Source of the DNA: Brachypterus glaber
Taxonomy: Eukaryota; Arthropoda; Insecta; Coleoptera; Kateretidae
Assembly (NCBI GenBank): GCA_958510825.1
Contig: OY294045.1
Span: 98,454,988-98,518,987 of the forward strand
Direction: 5' to 3'
Length of the DNA: 64,000 nucleotides
Shown: positions 22,102 to 33,390 of the stretch, one piece after another
Layout of the letters: each line of letters begins with the position of its first letter
How positions within the stretch are numbered: position 1 is the stretch's first letter
The notes under the pieces: generated by a model
Databases searched by the model: none
Told to the model about the DNA's origin: nothing
The model's input: the letters and a program-made list of their open reading frames with translations, nothing else
Made by a program: the position numbers and the translations under genes

Positions 22102-22974
22102 GGCTATCCTTAATAAGGCTATTGCGTTTAAAATGTATTTCACCAGCAAATACTTAAAAAATTTTAATAAGTAGTCTTTCGGCTGTTTTTCTCAGTCAGT
22201 CTTAGTGTGCTGTGGTCAGCATGCTAATTTGGTACACATCACTAGATTAGTAAATGGGACTTCCATGCCTGCCATTGGAAATGTAGTCTACAGCTTTCCC
22301 CTTTAACTTTAGCTAGGATTGATTTGGTTTGGAAAATCACAGATCGGAAATTATAAAAGTATCTAAATTCAAGTATGGTTTGGTAAACAAATACCAACTT
22401 TAGTTGCTAATTAGCAATTTCTTTTGCCCCAATTAAAATAATACGCGTATAAAACACAATTAATCTAGAGTTGAAACATTTTAACCAAGCAGTGATTCAA
22501 TAAGTAGAATTACGATTATAAGTATAAATGATTCTTACCTTTACTTATTGCACAGATAATCTTATTGTTTTGTTGTTATTGCACAAATAATCTTATTGTT
22601 TTGTTGTTTTGATTCTAACCTAAAACATTCACACACATAAAATAAGAACGCTAGCCGCGGAAATGCGACGTTGTCATATTGTAAGTGCTTGTTACGTACC
22701 TACCAGTTAAATTGATGTTCATAATTTGAAACAAATTTTACTGTAACTTTACCAGGAGAATAAATTTATCCATCGGGTAACTAACAAGAACTTTAACAGC
22801 ATATTGATAATTTGGCCCTAAATGAAATGCTTTAAATAATTCTTAGTGAGTATATTGTTAATGACTGGATAAACTATCCATAAGAAATTGTACAAAAATA
22901 GTATTAACTTTTTTCGTGAACATATTATACAATAATATAAGTAATATAAGTATAATGTATTAATACATTAAATA

Positions 22975-23649
22975 ATAGAATAGTATATTCTATAACTAGT
23001 ATGGAATGACTATTCCACACGTGTTGTAGACTATACTTTTTCTTCGACTGCAAATATGAAACACTGTATGGCTTTAAACTGCGGACAAGGTTAAAAACAA
23101 TGTTTTTTGTGACTCGACATTGTAAATGCAACAAAACACATATTTTTAAATGATGCAATTAATGTTATTTAATAATTTTATCAAATCAGTACTTATAAAA
23201 TATTTTTATTTAATTTTTGCACATATTTACAAATTATAATGCAAAAATTGAAGGTTATGTCAGATTGTTGTGACATATCAGGTTTAAATATTTAACAATA
23301 GATGGAGCAGTTTTAATTTTTTTAACTAAATCGATGAAACACTGGTCAAATATTAAGAAAAACTAATAAACTTTATGTAATTTTAACGCAAAACTTTAAA
23401 TTGCATTAAATTATTCAATGTTTCATGGTAAAATATATATATATTATTGCTAATTTTGCTACAGTTTTCTTTACTTTTATACACAAGAGCTACAGTTTTC
23501 TTTACTTTTATACACAAGAGATGACACTACATGGGCTCATTCCAACACTTGATACGGAATATTCATACCGTATCTAGAGCTAGAATGGATTCATTCTGTG
23601 TTTGAAAAGTGTGTGTATCTGATTACATTCTAAAGAAGTCGTAGAAAAA
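22975..23649 (+). mobile_element. repeat V copy 1, hairpin lost
   Basis: Begins GTATATTCTATAACTAGTATG and ends near AAGTCGTAGAAA. Copies of about 660-690 bp lie at 30612-31297 (inverted) and 45383-46045. This copy lacks the ~80-bp GC-rich hairpin present in the other two, and it carries a 31-bp direct duplication (CTACAGTTTTCTTTACTTTT unit) at 23459-23520. Frames across it are antisense shadows. Confidence 0.75.
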
Positions 23650-24277
23650 TATTCATGATTTCAGCCGATACACGAATGTGCATGTATATTTATTTATTTA
23701 TACCAGAATAGATGAACACAGTTCAAGGATTTGAACTTACAACTTACGATACTGGCAAATAATAAGCACCTATATAGAGAGATATAATATTAATATGATG
23801 AATTTAAAATAATTGAAAGTTTTATAAATGGTATATACAATAAGTAATATAAATTAAAAATTGACAGTCTATAAAAATATATACTACACGTTTGTCGGTT
23901 AATAACCGAAAAGTATATATAAGAAAGTTATATATCTGTCGTTAAAATCAAATGGACAGGAAACAGTGAATAGTACCATTTCATCCCTTTTGGGAACCAT
24001 CAGCACTGTGTATCCTGTATGTTGGTAATATTCAAATAAAACGTTAGATAGATATAAAAGAATAAGTAATAATAATAAGTAATATGGTTGAAACTGATGA
24101 TGTTTTGAATAAAAGAATCGTGAAAATTTTCAGCAAGTAATTTTTCTTAGCTGAATTTTACATGTGTCCAAAGTACCTCAAAATGAAGCTGGTAATATGA
24201 GATATTATTAGAATTTATAACTGACAGTCGTGCCTCATCTACATCTTTATTTATTTTTCTTTTAATTTCAATTAATA
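23650..24277. other. AT-rich stretch, nothing recognised
   Basis: No gene or recognised repeat. Confidence 0.4.
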
Positions 24278-24963
24278 ACTAGATGAAACGTTGCAAGCAC
24301 CCTGTCAAAACATCGGCACTATTGTACACTAGAGCCATCTAGTTTGCAAATTTCAAACTAGGTGTTTTGTTTGATTTTAAATTCTGTATCTTTAAAACAT
24401 TATATTCTAGCAAAAAACTGTATACAAAATTTTTTTATAGGGCTTAAAAAGGCTTTTATTTAAAATATAATTTTTTGAAATTGGGTTATAAATATGTGAG
24501 ATATGCTAAAAAAACCTTTTACTGCTTTAAAGCCAAAATCTCGAAAACAATGCGTTTTAGTAAAACGTTGTTTATAGCATTTTTTGACCAATTTAAAATT
24601 ATCTTTTATATAAGTGCTAAATTAACCAAATACAATAATAATTGCCTTAATTATAAACAAAAAACGCTAAAAATAGGATTTTACCCTATTTTTACCCCTT
24701 ACCCTAATCGTTTACCCCCAAAATCTAATCAGCTCTTCGGAATATGATAAGAAACAATATGCAAAAAACTGCAAGTCGATATCTCATGTAGAAATGGAGT
24801 TTATACCCAGACAGACAGACAGACGGACGCAAAAATTTTTTTTTACTGATTTCGACTCTGGTCTAAAACGTCGACAAATGTAAAAACACGTGGTCAAAGA
24901 TTTTGACTTTTCGGCGAAGATTTCAATACATCGGCACTCTTAGTAGCACTAAGTGTCGATGTA
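24278..24963 (+). mobile_element. HINE copy D (686 bp)
   Basis: Starts ACTAGATGAAACGTTGC, has ACATCGGCACT 32 bp in, three to four GACA units at 24807-24823, and ends in the TACATCGGCACT...AGTGTCGATGTA hairpin. Flanks AA on both sides, consistent with insertion between two identical bases. Confidence 0.75.
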
Positions 24964-25499
24964 AAAGAGGACCTCCCTAATATCCTCAAATCGAAATGGC
25001 CATACAATAAAAATACCTGCGACATTAAATCACAACTAATTGTGTATGTTAATGGCATCATATAAAGTTGTTTTCATTATTTTTAATTAGCGCCAGTACA
25101 AACCAAAAACGCATGCATATAGCAAGTGACATTTTTCGATTGTAACAAATAAAAAATTGTCTTCCAATAAATGGTTTGCCTAAAAACTAGCACAGACGGC
25201 TTTCTAAGGAACTGACACATCAATTAAGTAGGAACCTGTCGGAAAAAATCAAAACATTACTGATAAACGGTTCGAGTGGTTTTGTGTAGATTTTTTTACG
25301 ATTTACGATGGTTTGGTCGCAGGCGCAGTCGTTAAGTTTTACGAGCAAAAAACAATAAAACTCTGGGAAAGGCTTCTTCACCCCTGACGGACTTTGATTG
25401 CGATGACCACTTAAAAGAATAGTACCAGCTATATAGCCATCCCATGAAAGACTAATTAAATTGTTACCAATTTTGAAGATTATTTGGTTAATTTTAACA
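24964..25499. other. unassigned stretch
   Basis: No gene or repeat recognised. Confidence 0.4.
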
Positions 25500-25575
25500 T
25501 TTAAGTACTATAGTACTTATTTAATATACTATAGTACTTACAGTATACAGTATACAGTATACTATGGTATACTTT
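25500..25575. repeat. cluster of short palindromes (AGTACTATAGTACT, GTATACAGTATAC)
   Basis: Two copies of an ACTATAGTACTTA word and a run of GTATACA units, followed by TATACTATGGTATA. The whole block is largely self-complementary. Confidence 0.7.
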
Positions 25576-27002
25576 GCTATGAGGGCATAACATTTCCAAG
25601 ATATACGGCAACTGCAGATTCAGAGAAAAATAAAATACCAACACTCAGAAAAATCCCATCTTGTAAAATCAATAAGAAATTATTTTAATTTAAAAAAATT
25701 GCCTTTTAAAATATTAAAAGTAAAAACTTTACGTTTTAGTTATGAACAATATTAATTTAAAAAAATAATTTTTACACCAAACCGTTTTTCACTTTAAAGT
25801 AAAAGTATTGTCCCTTTCTTTATTATTTTGATGTTTTCTTGATAAAATTATAATATTTCCCTTTATATTGTTGAAAAATATCAATATATTAAAAGAATTC
25901 TTTTTAAAATAACCAGTTTTTGTATTCAAATCATTTACAAGTTTAAATTATTTAAGAGGAAACATTTTTCAAACTACAATGAATATTTTTATTTTTACAA
26001 CGGCTTATAAAATTAAAAAATATCTTTTTAAATTAACAAAAACCACTGTCGAAGCAAAAACATATTAGTTTTCTTTTAAATCATATGACTTTTGTTTGAT
26101 TTTACAACCAAAAAGTCCATTTTTTTTAATAGAATGCTATATTTTTTATTCAGTCGCTAAATGAAATTCTGCATAAAATGATATGCAGAATTGTATGCAT
26201 TTTTTTTTCAAAAAAAAATATATCTCAAAAACTATAAATAATAAAATATGATATTAAAATAAAGGAATTTTTATGAAAAATAAGATGGCTTAATAACAAT
26301 ACAACTTTTACCTTAAAAGTTTTTGTCTAAAGTGGATACTTTACTATACATCGACCGAGTCGGCTTTGTTGATACACCCTGTATATAACATATGTTGACT
26401 CAAAAAATATAGTGTCAACAATAGAATCATAGAAAAAGAGAAAGACAAAAGGGTATAATAGTAAGAATAAACTAAAATGAATACTCAGTTAAGGTCATCA
26501 ATGGAAAAATATTTTAAGAGTTTTAGAAATTAGGATGCGATAGGCGATTTTAAAAGTTTTCAACAACAGGTAGTTAAAAAACTTGTATTCTAATGTATGT
26601 TTTGTCATGCTAATAAGCTAATATTTTCTTATAACATTTTGAAATATGACTAAAAGTCCAAATATAAATATTTCTTTGGATATTTCCTTTACAAAATATT
26701 GTTATGCTAACAGCCGAATTAAAAAAAAAACTCTGGTAATATAACAGAAGGATATAGTTCCATTAACCTTAAATTAAGCAATTTGCAATTTTAACGTCGA
26801 CAGCTAGATTTTGATTTAAAATACACAAGCGCCTAAATGCAGGACTCTATGCAGGAGTTTGTTTTGTTTTTTTCTTGGTTAGGTCTTTTTTTTAATGAGG
26901 GGTTTACGTTAACGTTGGTTTGGTGTCTATTTGGTGTTTTTTTTTGTAAAAAAATGTTTTTTATTTAAAATAACATATTGAAAAACGGTCAGAGCATGCG
27001 CG
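25576..27002. other. AT-rich stretch with one transposon-like end
   Basis: GATACACCCTGTATA at about 26373 resembles a Tc1/mariner terminus, but no left partner was found. No gene recognised. Confidence 0.35.
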
Positions 27003-27014
27003 TGCGCATGCGCA
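27003..27014. promoter_or_regulatory. NRF1/Ewg-type palindromic motif TGCGCATGCGCA
   Basis: A perfect 12-bp match to the NRF1 consensus inside a GC run (GCATGCGCGTGCGCATGC) in AT-rich DNA. The insect orthologue is Erect wing. No promoter elements or exon follow, so activity is conjectural. Confidence 0.35.
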
Positions 27015-28335
27015 GTTTATCAAAACGTTGCATAAAGAGCTGCACATAGGCGCTCCTTAAAATACCTATCTCAACTGATAAATAATAAATAAATCATGGA
27101 TCATGTATGTCAAGTTTATAATAATCATTTTAGTAAAACCAATTAAAAGAAAGTGTATTAAAACATTTATGAATTATATATTTTTAAAATAATTATTTAT
27201 TTATCTGTAAAAATTTGACTACTGTATCTGGTAAAAGAAAGCTTCGAAAATTGCAAAATTTATTTAAATTTTTCTCATAAAAAAGGTTGTCAGTACTGCA
27301 AACGCCCATAATAATTGCATATATGCATATATGTAATTTCTCGAGAATCTGAAAATCTCAATAATTATTTTTAACGCAAAAATTTGTAGTCGGCAACCGG
27401 ACCGACCACTTTTGCAATCAGACACCCGGGATAAATCAGCTGTTAAAATCACTTACTTAAATATTAAATTACAAACCTCGAACGCACATCAGAAACGTCA
27501 GAAAAACAAAAACAAACCAAAACGAAACTGTGTCTTACTGGTATTTTATTTTTGTATACATTACACGGTCTGGAAGTCAATTATGTATTTGGTTAAATAA
27601 GCCAAAGTACATATTATACAAGCATAATATGCAAATACAAAATGGTATTAAAAATAATTATCCGTTATAATTATTGCGGGTTCAATATAGATCCCTGTAG
27701 TTCACAAAAATCAAAGAACTTTTACCTCAAGAAGTAATTTCAGACCAATGTTTATGAGGTGTCATCTTTTTGTTTGTTTATTTACTAACAGAAACGCGAT
27801 ATAGCTTTGTGGTTTAAAATGTAGATGTCGCTAGTCGACTTTCAGGCTACCTAGTAGCGATGTTGCGTAGTTTCCACCTTATCATGAATTCAAATCATTA
27901 TACTTAAATTAAGAATGTAAAAAACTTTATTGTGTATACTATAATTATGTTTAATAATATAGTATATTTAAATCTATAAAAATTAAACTACTAGTTCATA
28001 TAAAACTCATACAGAACTAATGTTTCTTAAAATTTACAATAAAATATCCAAAGTATATGTTTCCAATCGGCAACACTGTACCCCTGTCATTTTACGACAT
28101 TAGACTGTGAGTTTACACATTCTTTCTCTCTCTTTACGCGTACTAATGTAAACAATAGTCACTACCCACCAACCCCTCACCGTAGTTGGTTCACGCTTTA
28201 AACAAAGCATACGATAGTTTTCATCATGTTCCTTCTTGAGGTAAAAGTTCTTTGACAAAAATAAATACAAGGTTTGTTTAAAAAGTGTTATTATATATAA
28301 AATAATATTATCCTGTAGTTTCGAATTTTTGAAAA
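27015..28335. other. AT-rich stretch, nothing recognised
   Basis: Two short overlapping frames near 27.4 kb have no family features. Confidence 0.35.
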
Positions 28336-28475
28336 AAAAAATCAAAAATCGTCCTAGACAAAAAATTCTTGGATATAAATTTGTTTCATGGAAAAATAAG
28401 CAACTTTTTTTTTGAAATGTCCGCCTGTCTGTCTGTCACGTCTTTTGTAGACACGATAACTTAAGAACGAATATG
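28336..28475 (+). repeat. repeat R6 copy 1 (GTCCGNCTGTCTGTC module)
   Basis: AAAATCGTCCTAGACAAAAA, ATATAAATTTGTTTCATG and a GTCTGTCTGTC stretch, then GACACGATAACTTAAGAACG. An inverted copy covers about 62090-62265. The GTCT-plus-GATAACTTAAGAACG module is shared with repeat R1. Confidence 0.7.
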
Positions 28476-28544
28476 AAATTTTTAGGAAAAATCTAATCAT
28501 TTTCAAAAAAATTGTTTCTCACGAAAAGAAAATAAAAAAAAATA

Positions 28545-28550
<6 letters not shown>

Positions 28551-28585
<35 letters not shown>

Positions 28586-28645
28586 GATAGATACAGTACT
28601 TTATTGACCAAGTCTATCGACCGAGGTCCTTCCGCCCTAATAATA
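28551..28645 (-). mobile_element. retrotransposon 3' end with (AAT)n tail
   Basis: An (AAT)n tract at 28551-28585 is followed by sequence that on the minus strand reads GGTCGATAGACTTGGTCAAT and then AAAGTACTGTATCTATC into (ATT)n. This layout fits a 5'-truncated CR1/Jockey-class copy; no coding part remains. Confidence 0.4.
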
Positions 28646-28705
28646 ATAATTAGATAAGTTTTAAATTGTTTAAGTACTGACTATTTTTAATTTTTTTGAA
28701 TCTTC

Positions 28706-28747
28706 TAGCCTGAAGATGGTCCTATATTAGAAAGAACAGAAACATGC
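28706..28747 (+). ncRNA. degenerate hammerhead-like core, motif 1
   Basis: CTGAAGA, a weak GGTCC stem, loop, then GAAACATG. Matches the CUGANGA and GAAA boxes of hammerhead ribozymes only in outline; the stem is poor. Confidence 0.2.
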
Positions 28748-28748
28748 C

Positions 28749-30090
28749 GCTATCATGCTTTTTGTATATCAATGAAAAACCTAGTTTAATTAAAAACTAC
28801 CTTCATTATGAGTTTATATCATCAGAAATATAATTTGTTAGAAAAGATTTAAATTTTTTTTTGCCCATTGAAGCTAAACCTAAATAATTTAACATATACA
28901 GTGTCAAGAATTTTATTATCACCTCAGTAATAAATTTTGCTAAAGTGAATTCTACTGTCAGTAAAAGTAATTAAGCATTAAAGAACTGATAAATAAGATA
29001 GATGAACTGACGTATTTTAATGAAATCTCATTAAAAAGCCAATCTAAACTTCAGCTTCGCAGCTATGATTGATGTGCATTTGCCGAAACAACTAAACCAA
29101 AACATCATTATTATTATTTATTTACACATGAATCTTCTGAAAAGAAACTTAAAAATACACTTGGCCACAAAATTGACTAATTTAAATTTATTATGCCCTT
29201 AGTAATATTCTGGTATGGCTTGGGTCTGAATACGAGGGACAACTATTATTTACATGACTTAGTTAATGTCGCACTATTTAACTCCTTTTTAACTAGAGCA
29301 TAATAGGCTTTTCTCCAATGTTCTTTAATACGATCTCGTTGTGTTATTATTACTTATTAGTTTTATTATGATTATTATTATTATTATTATTAACATTATT
29401 ATTATTATTAATAGCTTTAAAAGTTTAAAACAAATTAATTCTAAAATTAATTTGGTTTAAAACAAGACCACAAAAGAATTTCGTTTATGTTTTAATGGAA
29501 TATGTAATTCCAAATATATATCTAGAAGAACATGAAATATTTAAGTGACATTTATTATGATAATATGAGTGGATCGAATATTTCCATTAGTGTTTTAAAA
29601 ATTGATTTTAATTAAAATAATAACGGCTTTAAAGATTGATAAGCGTATCAAAGATCATATGTCAAGTTTATAGTATAATATTATTACCACAATTCCCTAG
29701 TAAATATGGTATAATATTATCATATTATTGGCAGAGGTCAAGAATTTATAAAAATTATTTTAATTACAAACCAATCAATTGCAGGAATGGATTAAATAAA
29801 TATTGTTTTCTTTATAGTATTATTAATTTGAGCCATTTCGCCTCAAATATTATTCATATCGATAAAAAAACTAAAACAGAAAATAAAATTAATATGTTCT
29901 TATCAGGCGCACCTATTTCTAGATGCGCTGGTAAGGTATTGCGTTTAAGATAATACTTATCTGCTATATCTTCTTTACCTAAAAAATATTATTAGTCAAT
30001 ACCCTACCAAAGTTTAAAATTTTTGCCTAAATAGAGAATTTTTAATAAAATTCTTGATAAATCGTTAAAATAATTAAAAAATAACGAAAA
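28749..30090. other. AT-rich stretch with (ATT)n at 29369-29411
   Basis: The triplet tract may be another retrotransposon tail, but the adjoining sequence is not recognisable. No gene was found; the 105-codon frame at 29636 shows no family features. Confidence 0.35.
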
Positions 30091-30097
30091 ACTGAAT

Positions 30098-30150
30098 AAA
30101 AGTTTACTTCTAACGTTTCGTGATCTAATCTGATCCCGTTTTCAAAGAAA
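30098..30150 (-). ncRNA. degenerate hammerhead-like core, motif 2
   Basis: Minus strand: AACGGGATCAGATTAGATCA then CGAAACGTTAG. GATC/GATC can pair and CGAAACGTT follows, but the CUGANGA box is not intact. Confidence 0.2.
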
Positions 30151-30611
30151 ATTATTAGTTTTTGAAAGAATTTGTGCAATATTTGGTTTTATCAATCAAA
30201 TTATTATGGCTAAAATTAATAATACTATAAATATATATACGCCTCAAATAAATTATAGATTCTGTTGTTTTCTTTGTTCTTTGATGTATGTTCTATTTTT
30301 ACTTTGGTTTTGTGAGTTTTTCCTTAATGAAGTAAAACTAACTTCATCTGATTCAATATAACTGGATATATTGGCACTTCGAGAATCAAGTAAAATAAAC
30401 ATTTAACACCTTTTAAAAACAAATACTACTAAGTATCTAATCCTCGGTTACGCATACGCATATATCACGAACTTAAATAAATTTAAATACACCGTAAATA
30501 TAAATATTGAATTAGTCAGTGTATACAAATATTGTATTTTGTTTATTTAGTTTATGACATTCTACCAGTAATCCTAAGTAAAAATTGTCCATATTCAAAT
30601 AAAAATTTATT

Positions 30612-31297
30612 TTTCTACGACTGGTTTGGAATGTAAGCAAATACACACACTTTTCAAACACAGAATGAATCCATTCTAGCTATGAATATTCCGTATCAAG
30701 TGTTAGAATGAGCACATGTAGTGCCATCTCTTGTTTATAAGAATAAAGAAAACTGTAGCAAAATTACCAAAGTATATATATTTTACCATGAAATATTGAA
30801 TAATTTAATGCAATTTAAAGTTTTGCTTAAAATTACATAAAGTTTATTAGTTTTTCTTAATATTTGACCAGTCTTTTATCAATTTAGTTCAAAAAATTAA
30901 AATTGCTCCAGCTATTGTTAAATATTTAAACCTGATATATGTCACAACAATCTGACATAACCTTCAATTTTTGCATTATAATTTGTAAATATGTGATAAA
31001 ATTAAATAAAAATCTTTTTTACTACTGATTTGATAAAATTATTAAATAACATTAATTGCTTTATTTAAAAATATGTGTCTTGTTGCATTTACAATGTCGA
31101 GTCACAAAAAACATTGTTTTTACCCTTGTCCGCAGTTTAAAGCCATACAGTGTTTCATATTTGCAGTCGAAGAAAGAGTATAGTCTACAACACGTATGGA
31201 ATAGTCATTTCGCGCTCGCGAGACCTACCGGCTCGTATGACAAACTTTCCGCTCGCGCGGAATATTGTCTATTCCATACTAGTTATAGAATATACTA
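30612..31297 (-). mobile_element. repeat V copy 2, with hairpin
   Basis: Minus-strand copy of the family at 22975-23649. It retains the hairpin at 31193-31280. The 98-codon frame crossing its end is a shadow. Confidence 0.75.
31193..31280. repeat. GA-punctuated hairpin 5
   Basis: CGTATGGAATAGTC at the left pairs with GTCTATTCCATAC at the right. Inside, TCGCGAGA and CTCGCGCGG-type words and GCTCGTATGAC carry the GA spacers (read as TC on the plus strand). Confidence 0.75.
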
Positions 31298-31346
31298 CCG
31301 AAAGTTCTTGGTTAATATAACGAAAATAAAACTAGATGCATCATTG

Positions 31347-31590
31347 CACTGATAAAACAGTTTATTTGTGTCAAATAAATATTTGGTTGGATATGGCCAA
31401 TTGAATTATTTGGTTGTGACAAACAAATTTTATATCTATCAAATAAACTATTTTGTCCCCATTAATAAATTATTTTGAAATTAAAAAATTTGTTTACCTG
31501 AACGAAATATTGATTTGACTTAAATAAAATTTGTTACTCACGACCAAATAATTTAATTGGCCATATCCAGATAAATCCTTTTTATCAGTG
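31347..31590. mobile_element. MITE with CACTGATAAAA termini (244 bp)
   Basis: CACTGATAAAA at the left and TTTTTATCAGTG at the right. The inverted match extends inward through GATATGGCCAATT and TTATTTGGT. Flanking TG on both sides is a possible 2-bp duplication. CACTG ends suggest a CACTA/CMC-type relative; superfamily uncertain. Confidence 0.7.
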
Positions 31591-31923
31591 TGGATGAAAG
31601 AAATAGTTAAAATGTTTTATAAAAGTACAATAAAAATAATATAAAAACATTAAACACGTGGAAGACATTAAAACTCTTAAAAGCAAACATTAAAGGTCAA
31701 TTTACTCAAACATTAACACTAAACTAATTTAAAAATTTAACCAATAAAATAAAATGTGACATTTCATTGGTCAAATTCTTAGTTAAGTGTTATTTACTGG
31801 GTAAACCATCCATAAGTTTATCTTAATTAGTATTATTATTATTTTATTTAATTTATGTCAATTATTATTATTATTTAATTTCATTAATAACAATATAGTA
31901 TATTAGTACTAGTACTAGTACTA

Positions 31924-32026
31924 GTTTCATAACATACGTTTTTAGCGCACGAGTAAAAGTTTAGAAAACGAGCCGCTTGCGGCGAGTTTTCTAAAGTACT
32001 AGTTCGCTAAAAACGTGTTATGAAAC
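31924..32026. repeat. GA-punctuated hairpin 6 (best example)
   Basis: At 31960-31995 the order is TTTAGAAAAC, GA, GCCGC, TT, GCGGC, GA, GTTTTCTAAA. Every word pairs exactly while both GA spacers are on the same strand. Outside this, TTTTTAGCG pairs with CGCTAAAAA and GTTTCATAACA with TGTTATGAAAC. Confidence 0.88.
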
Positions 32027-32350
32027 GAGTGCTTTATACAATTTTTTCTATTTTGCTCTAAAATTTAAAAAAACTTACATTAAATTGATGACTGATTTAG
32101 GGATTTTTGTTTTGGATTGGCATTACAGTTTACACCATGTTTAAAATTCTAAAAACAAATGATATTTTGATATATTTTAGAGTCATCTCTTTTTTCTGCA
32201 ATTAACCAAGCCACAATTTTAACATGGTAAAAATAACCTAAACACAAAATTTTGTAGAAAATTCAACTTTAAAGCGACATTGACATTTGCACGGAAAACG
32301 TCAAGCGATAGGCCAGGTCTGTTGCCAACCCAAAAGAACAAAAAGTACAG
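31924..32350 (-). mobile_element. repeat S copy 2, hairpin-ended, truncated
   Basis: Opposite orientation to copy 1. Shares the AT-rich body and the GTTGCCAACCCAAAAGAAC segment, but ends there without the CTTATAAGCTCATAATCA terminus. Confidence 0.75.
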
Positions 32351-32654
32351 TATCAGTGTAATTCGAATCTGATTGGTTGAAAGTCAAAAAATAAAGGGAT
32401 TTGATTTGTCTATTATAAGTTTGTAAAATAGTATGAATAATTTAAATGTAACTTTAAACTTGAATCAACTTAAAATAGGAATATATCCGTAAACCATTAT
32501 AGAAAGAAAATTAAAATTTCTTGTGGAAGTGATAAAAATGCATCATTACTAGCTAGTTGATAGTTATACGGTATTTTCTATCAAGATTCCTATAGATTAA
32601 TTTTCCAGGATGACACGATCAGATAGAGTATTTTAATCCGATGGTTTCTTGTTT

Positions 32655-32790
32655 ATCGGTAAAAAGGCGATCAGCATTACCGTCCGACCGTCAGATGTTT
32701 TGTCCGCGGCAAAAGCGCTCGTATATTATTCGCGATTGACGGTTCGATGTGTGCTGTGCGATTATTTTTGAGAACTACATTCCCGTTGGT
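32655..32790 (+). promoter_or_regulatory. CpG-richer patch, possible first exon or element 5' end
   Basis: GCATTACCGTCCGACCGTCAG, TCCGCGGC, GCGCTCG, TTCGCGATTGACGG and TGTGCGATT within 135 bp, ending at CCCGTTG followed by GTATGTC, a usable donor. No TATA box and no coding frame. It may be a non-coding first exon or a retroelement leader. Confidence 0.28.
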
Positions 32791-32864
32791 ATGTCTTTAT
32801 GTTACCATTGCACACTAGATTGGAGCACCAATTTAAAATAAACCAAGAAAATATTCTCATCGTT

Positions 32865-33390
32865 TTTTTAAGGGTTATATACCTACTAGCTCAGGAAAAT
32901 TAAGGTTTTTATTGATTTTTTCAGGTATTTAATCACAACTTCATTCGAAAGACTTACAAAATATCAAATAGTATATGTTTTGATGTGTTTATGATTTTTT
33001 TTTATTGTAAAATTCCCCGAAACGCCTTTTTTTCCGAATTTTACAATAAAAAAAAATTCACAAAACATATACAGTGCGATTATAAAGTCCCGAACAGTTT
33101 GAAAAGAAAATACTCTTCGTTTGAAGCCACGCCTCTGTTAGTTGTGCGCGACAAGCCCATGTGATTGCTACGTACAACAGCTCGGTGGCCAGTGAAACGC
33201 ACACAGCTCACTTGCATTTTACTCATCGCAATGCCAGTTTTGCATTAAAAAGCGTTCGGCACTTAATAATCGCACGGTATTATTTGATATTTTGTAGGTC
33301 GTTCGAATAAAGTTCATTTACATACCTGAAAAACATTAATAAAAACCCCTTAATTTCCGGAGCAACAAGGTATAACTCTTTAAACAAAGT
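32865..33390. mobile_element. long inverted-repeat element interrupted by a MITE
   Basis: The left arm (32870-33040) and right arm (33040-33071 plus 33280-33390) match in reverse complement through AATTAAGG, TTTTTCAGGTAT, TCATTCGAA, ACAAAATATCAAATA, ATATGTTTTG and TATTGTAAAATTC. The right arm is split by the 206-bp MITE at 33072. Both arms contain a T-run followed by CAGGTAT. Confidence 0.75.
33072..33277 (+). mobile_element. Tc1/mariner-type MITE, copy 2 (206 bp)
   Basis: Same family as 12683-12890. TA at 33070-33071 and 33278-33279. Inserted in the right arm of a larger inverted repeat whose left arm shows the uninterrupted target. Confidence 0.9.

Larger units (their letters stand above)
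21358..22818 (+). mobile_element. PIF/Harbinger element, complete ends, internally deleted (1461 bp)
   Basis: Termini GGGCCAAATTATC (left) and GATAATTTGGCCC (right), with a further inverted match at TGTTAAAGTT and GTTAG, about 40 bp in all. Flanked by TAA at 21355-21357 and 22819-22821, the TWA-type duplication of PIF/Harbinger. It encodes only the N-terminal exon of a HARBI1-like transposase (21573-21802). The DDE exons and the Myb/SANT-like second gene of autonomous Harbingers are absent. The intron-like part holds a 25-bp tandem repeat at 22027-22101. Confidence 0.85.

Noticed and set aside
22925..23158. 77-codon frame (and relatives at 31056 and 45363)
   Set aside because: Falls within repeat V; frames disagree between copies.
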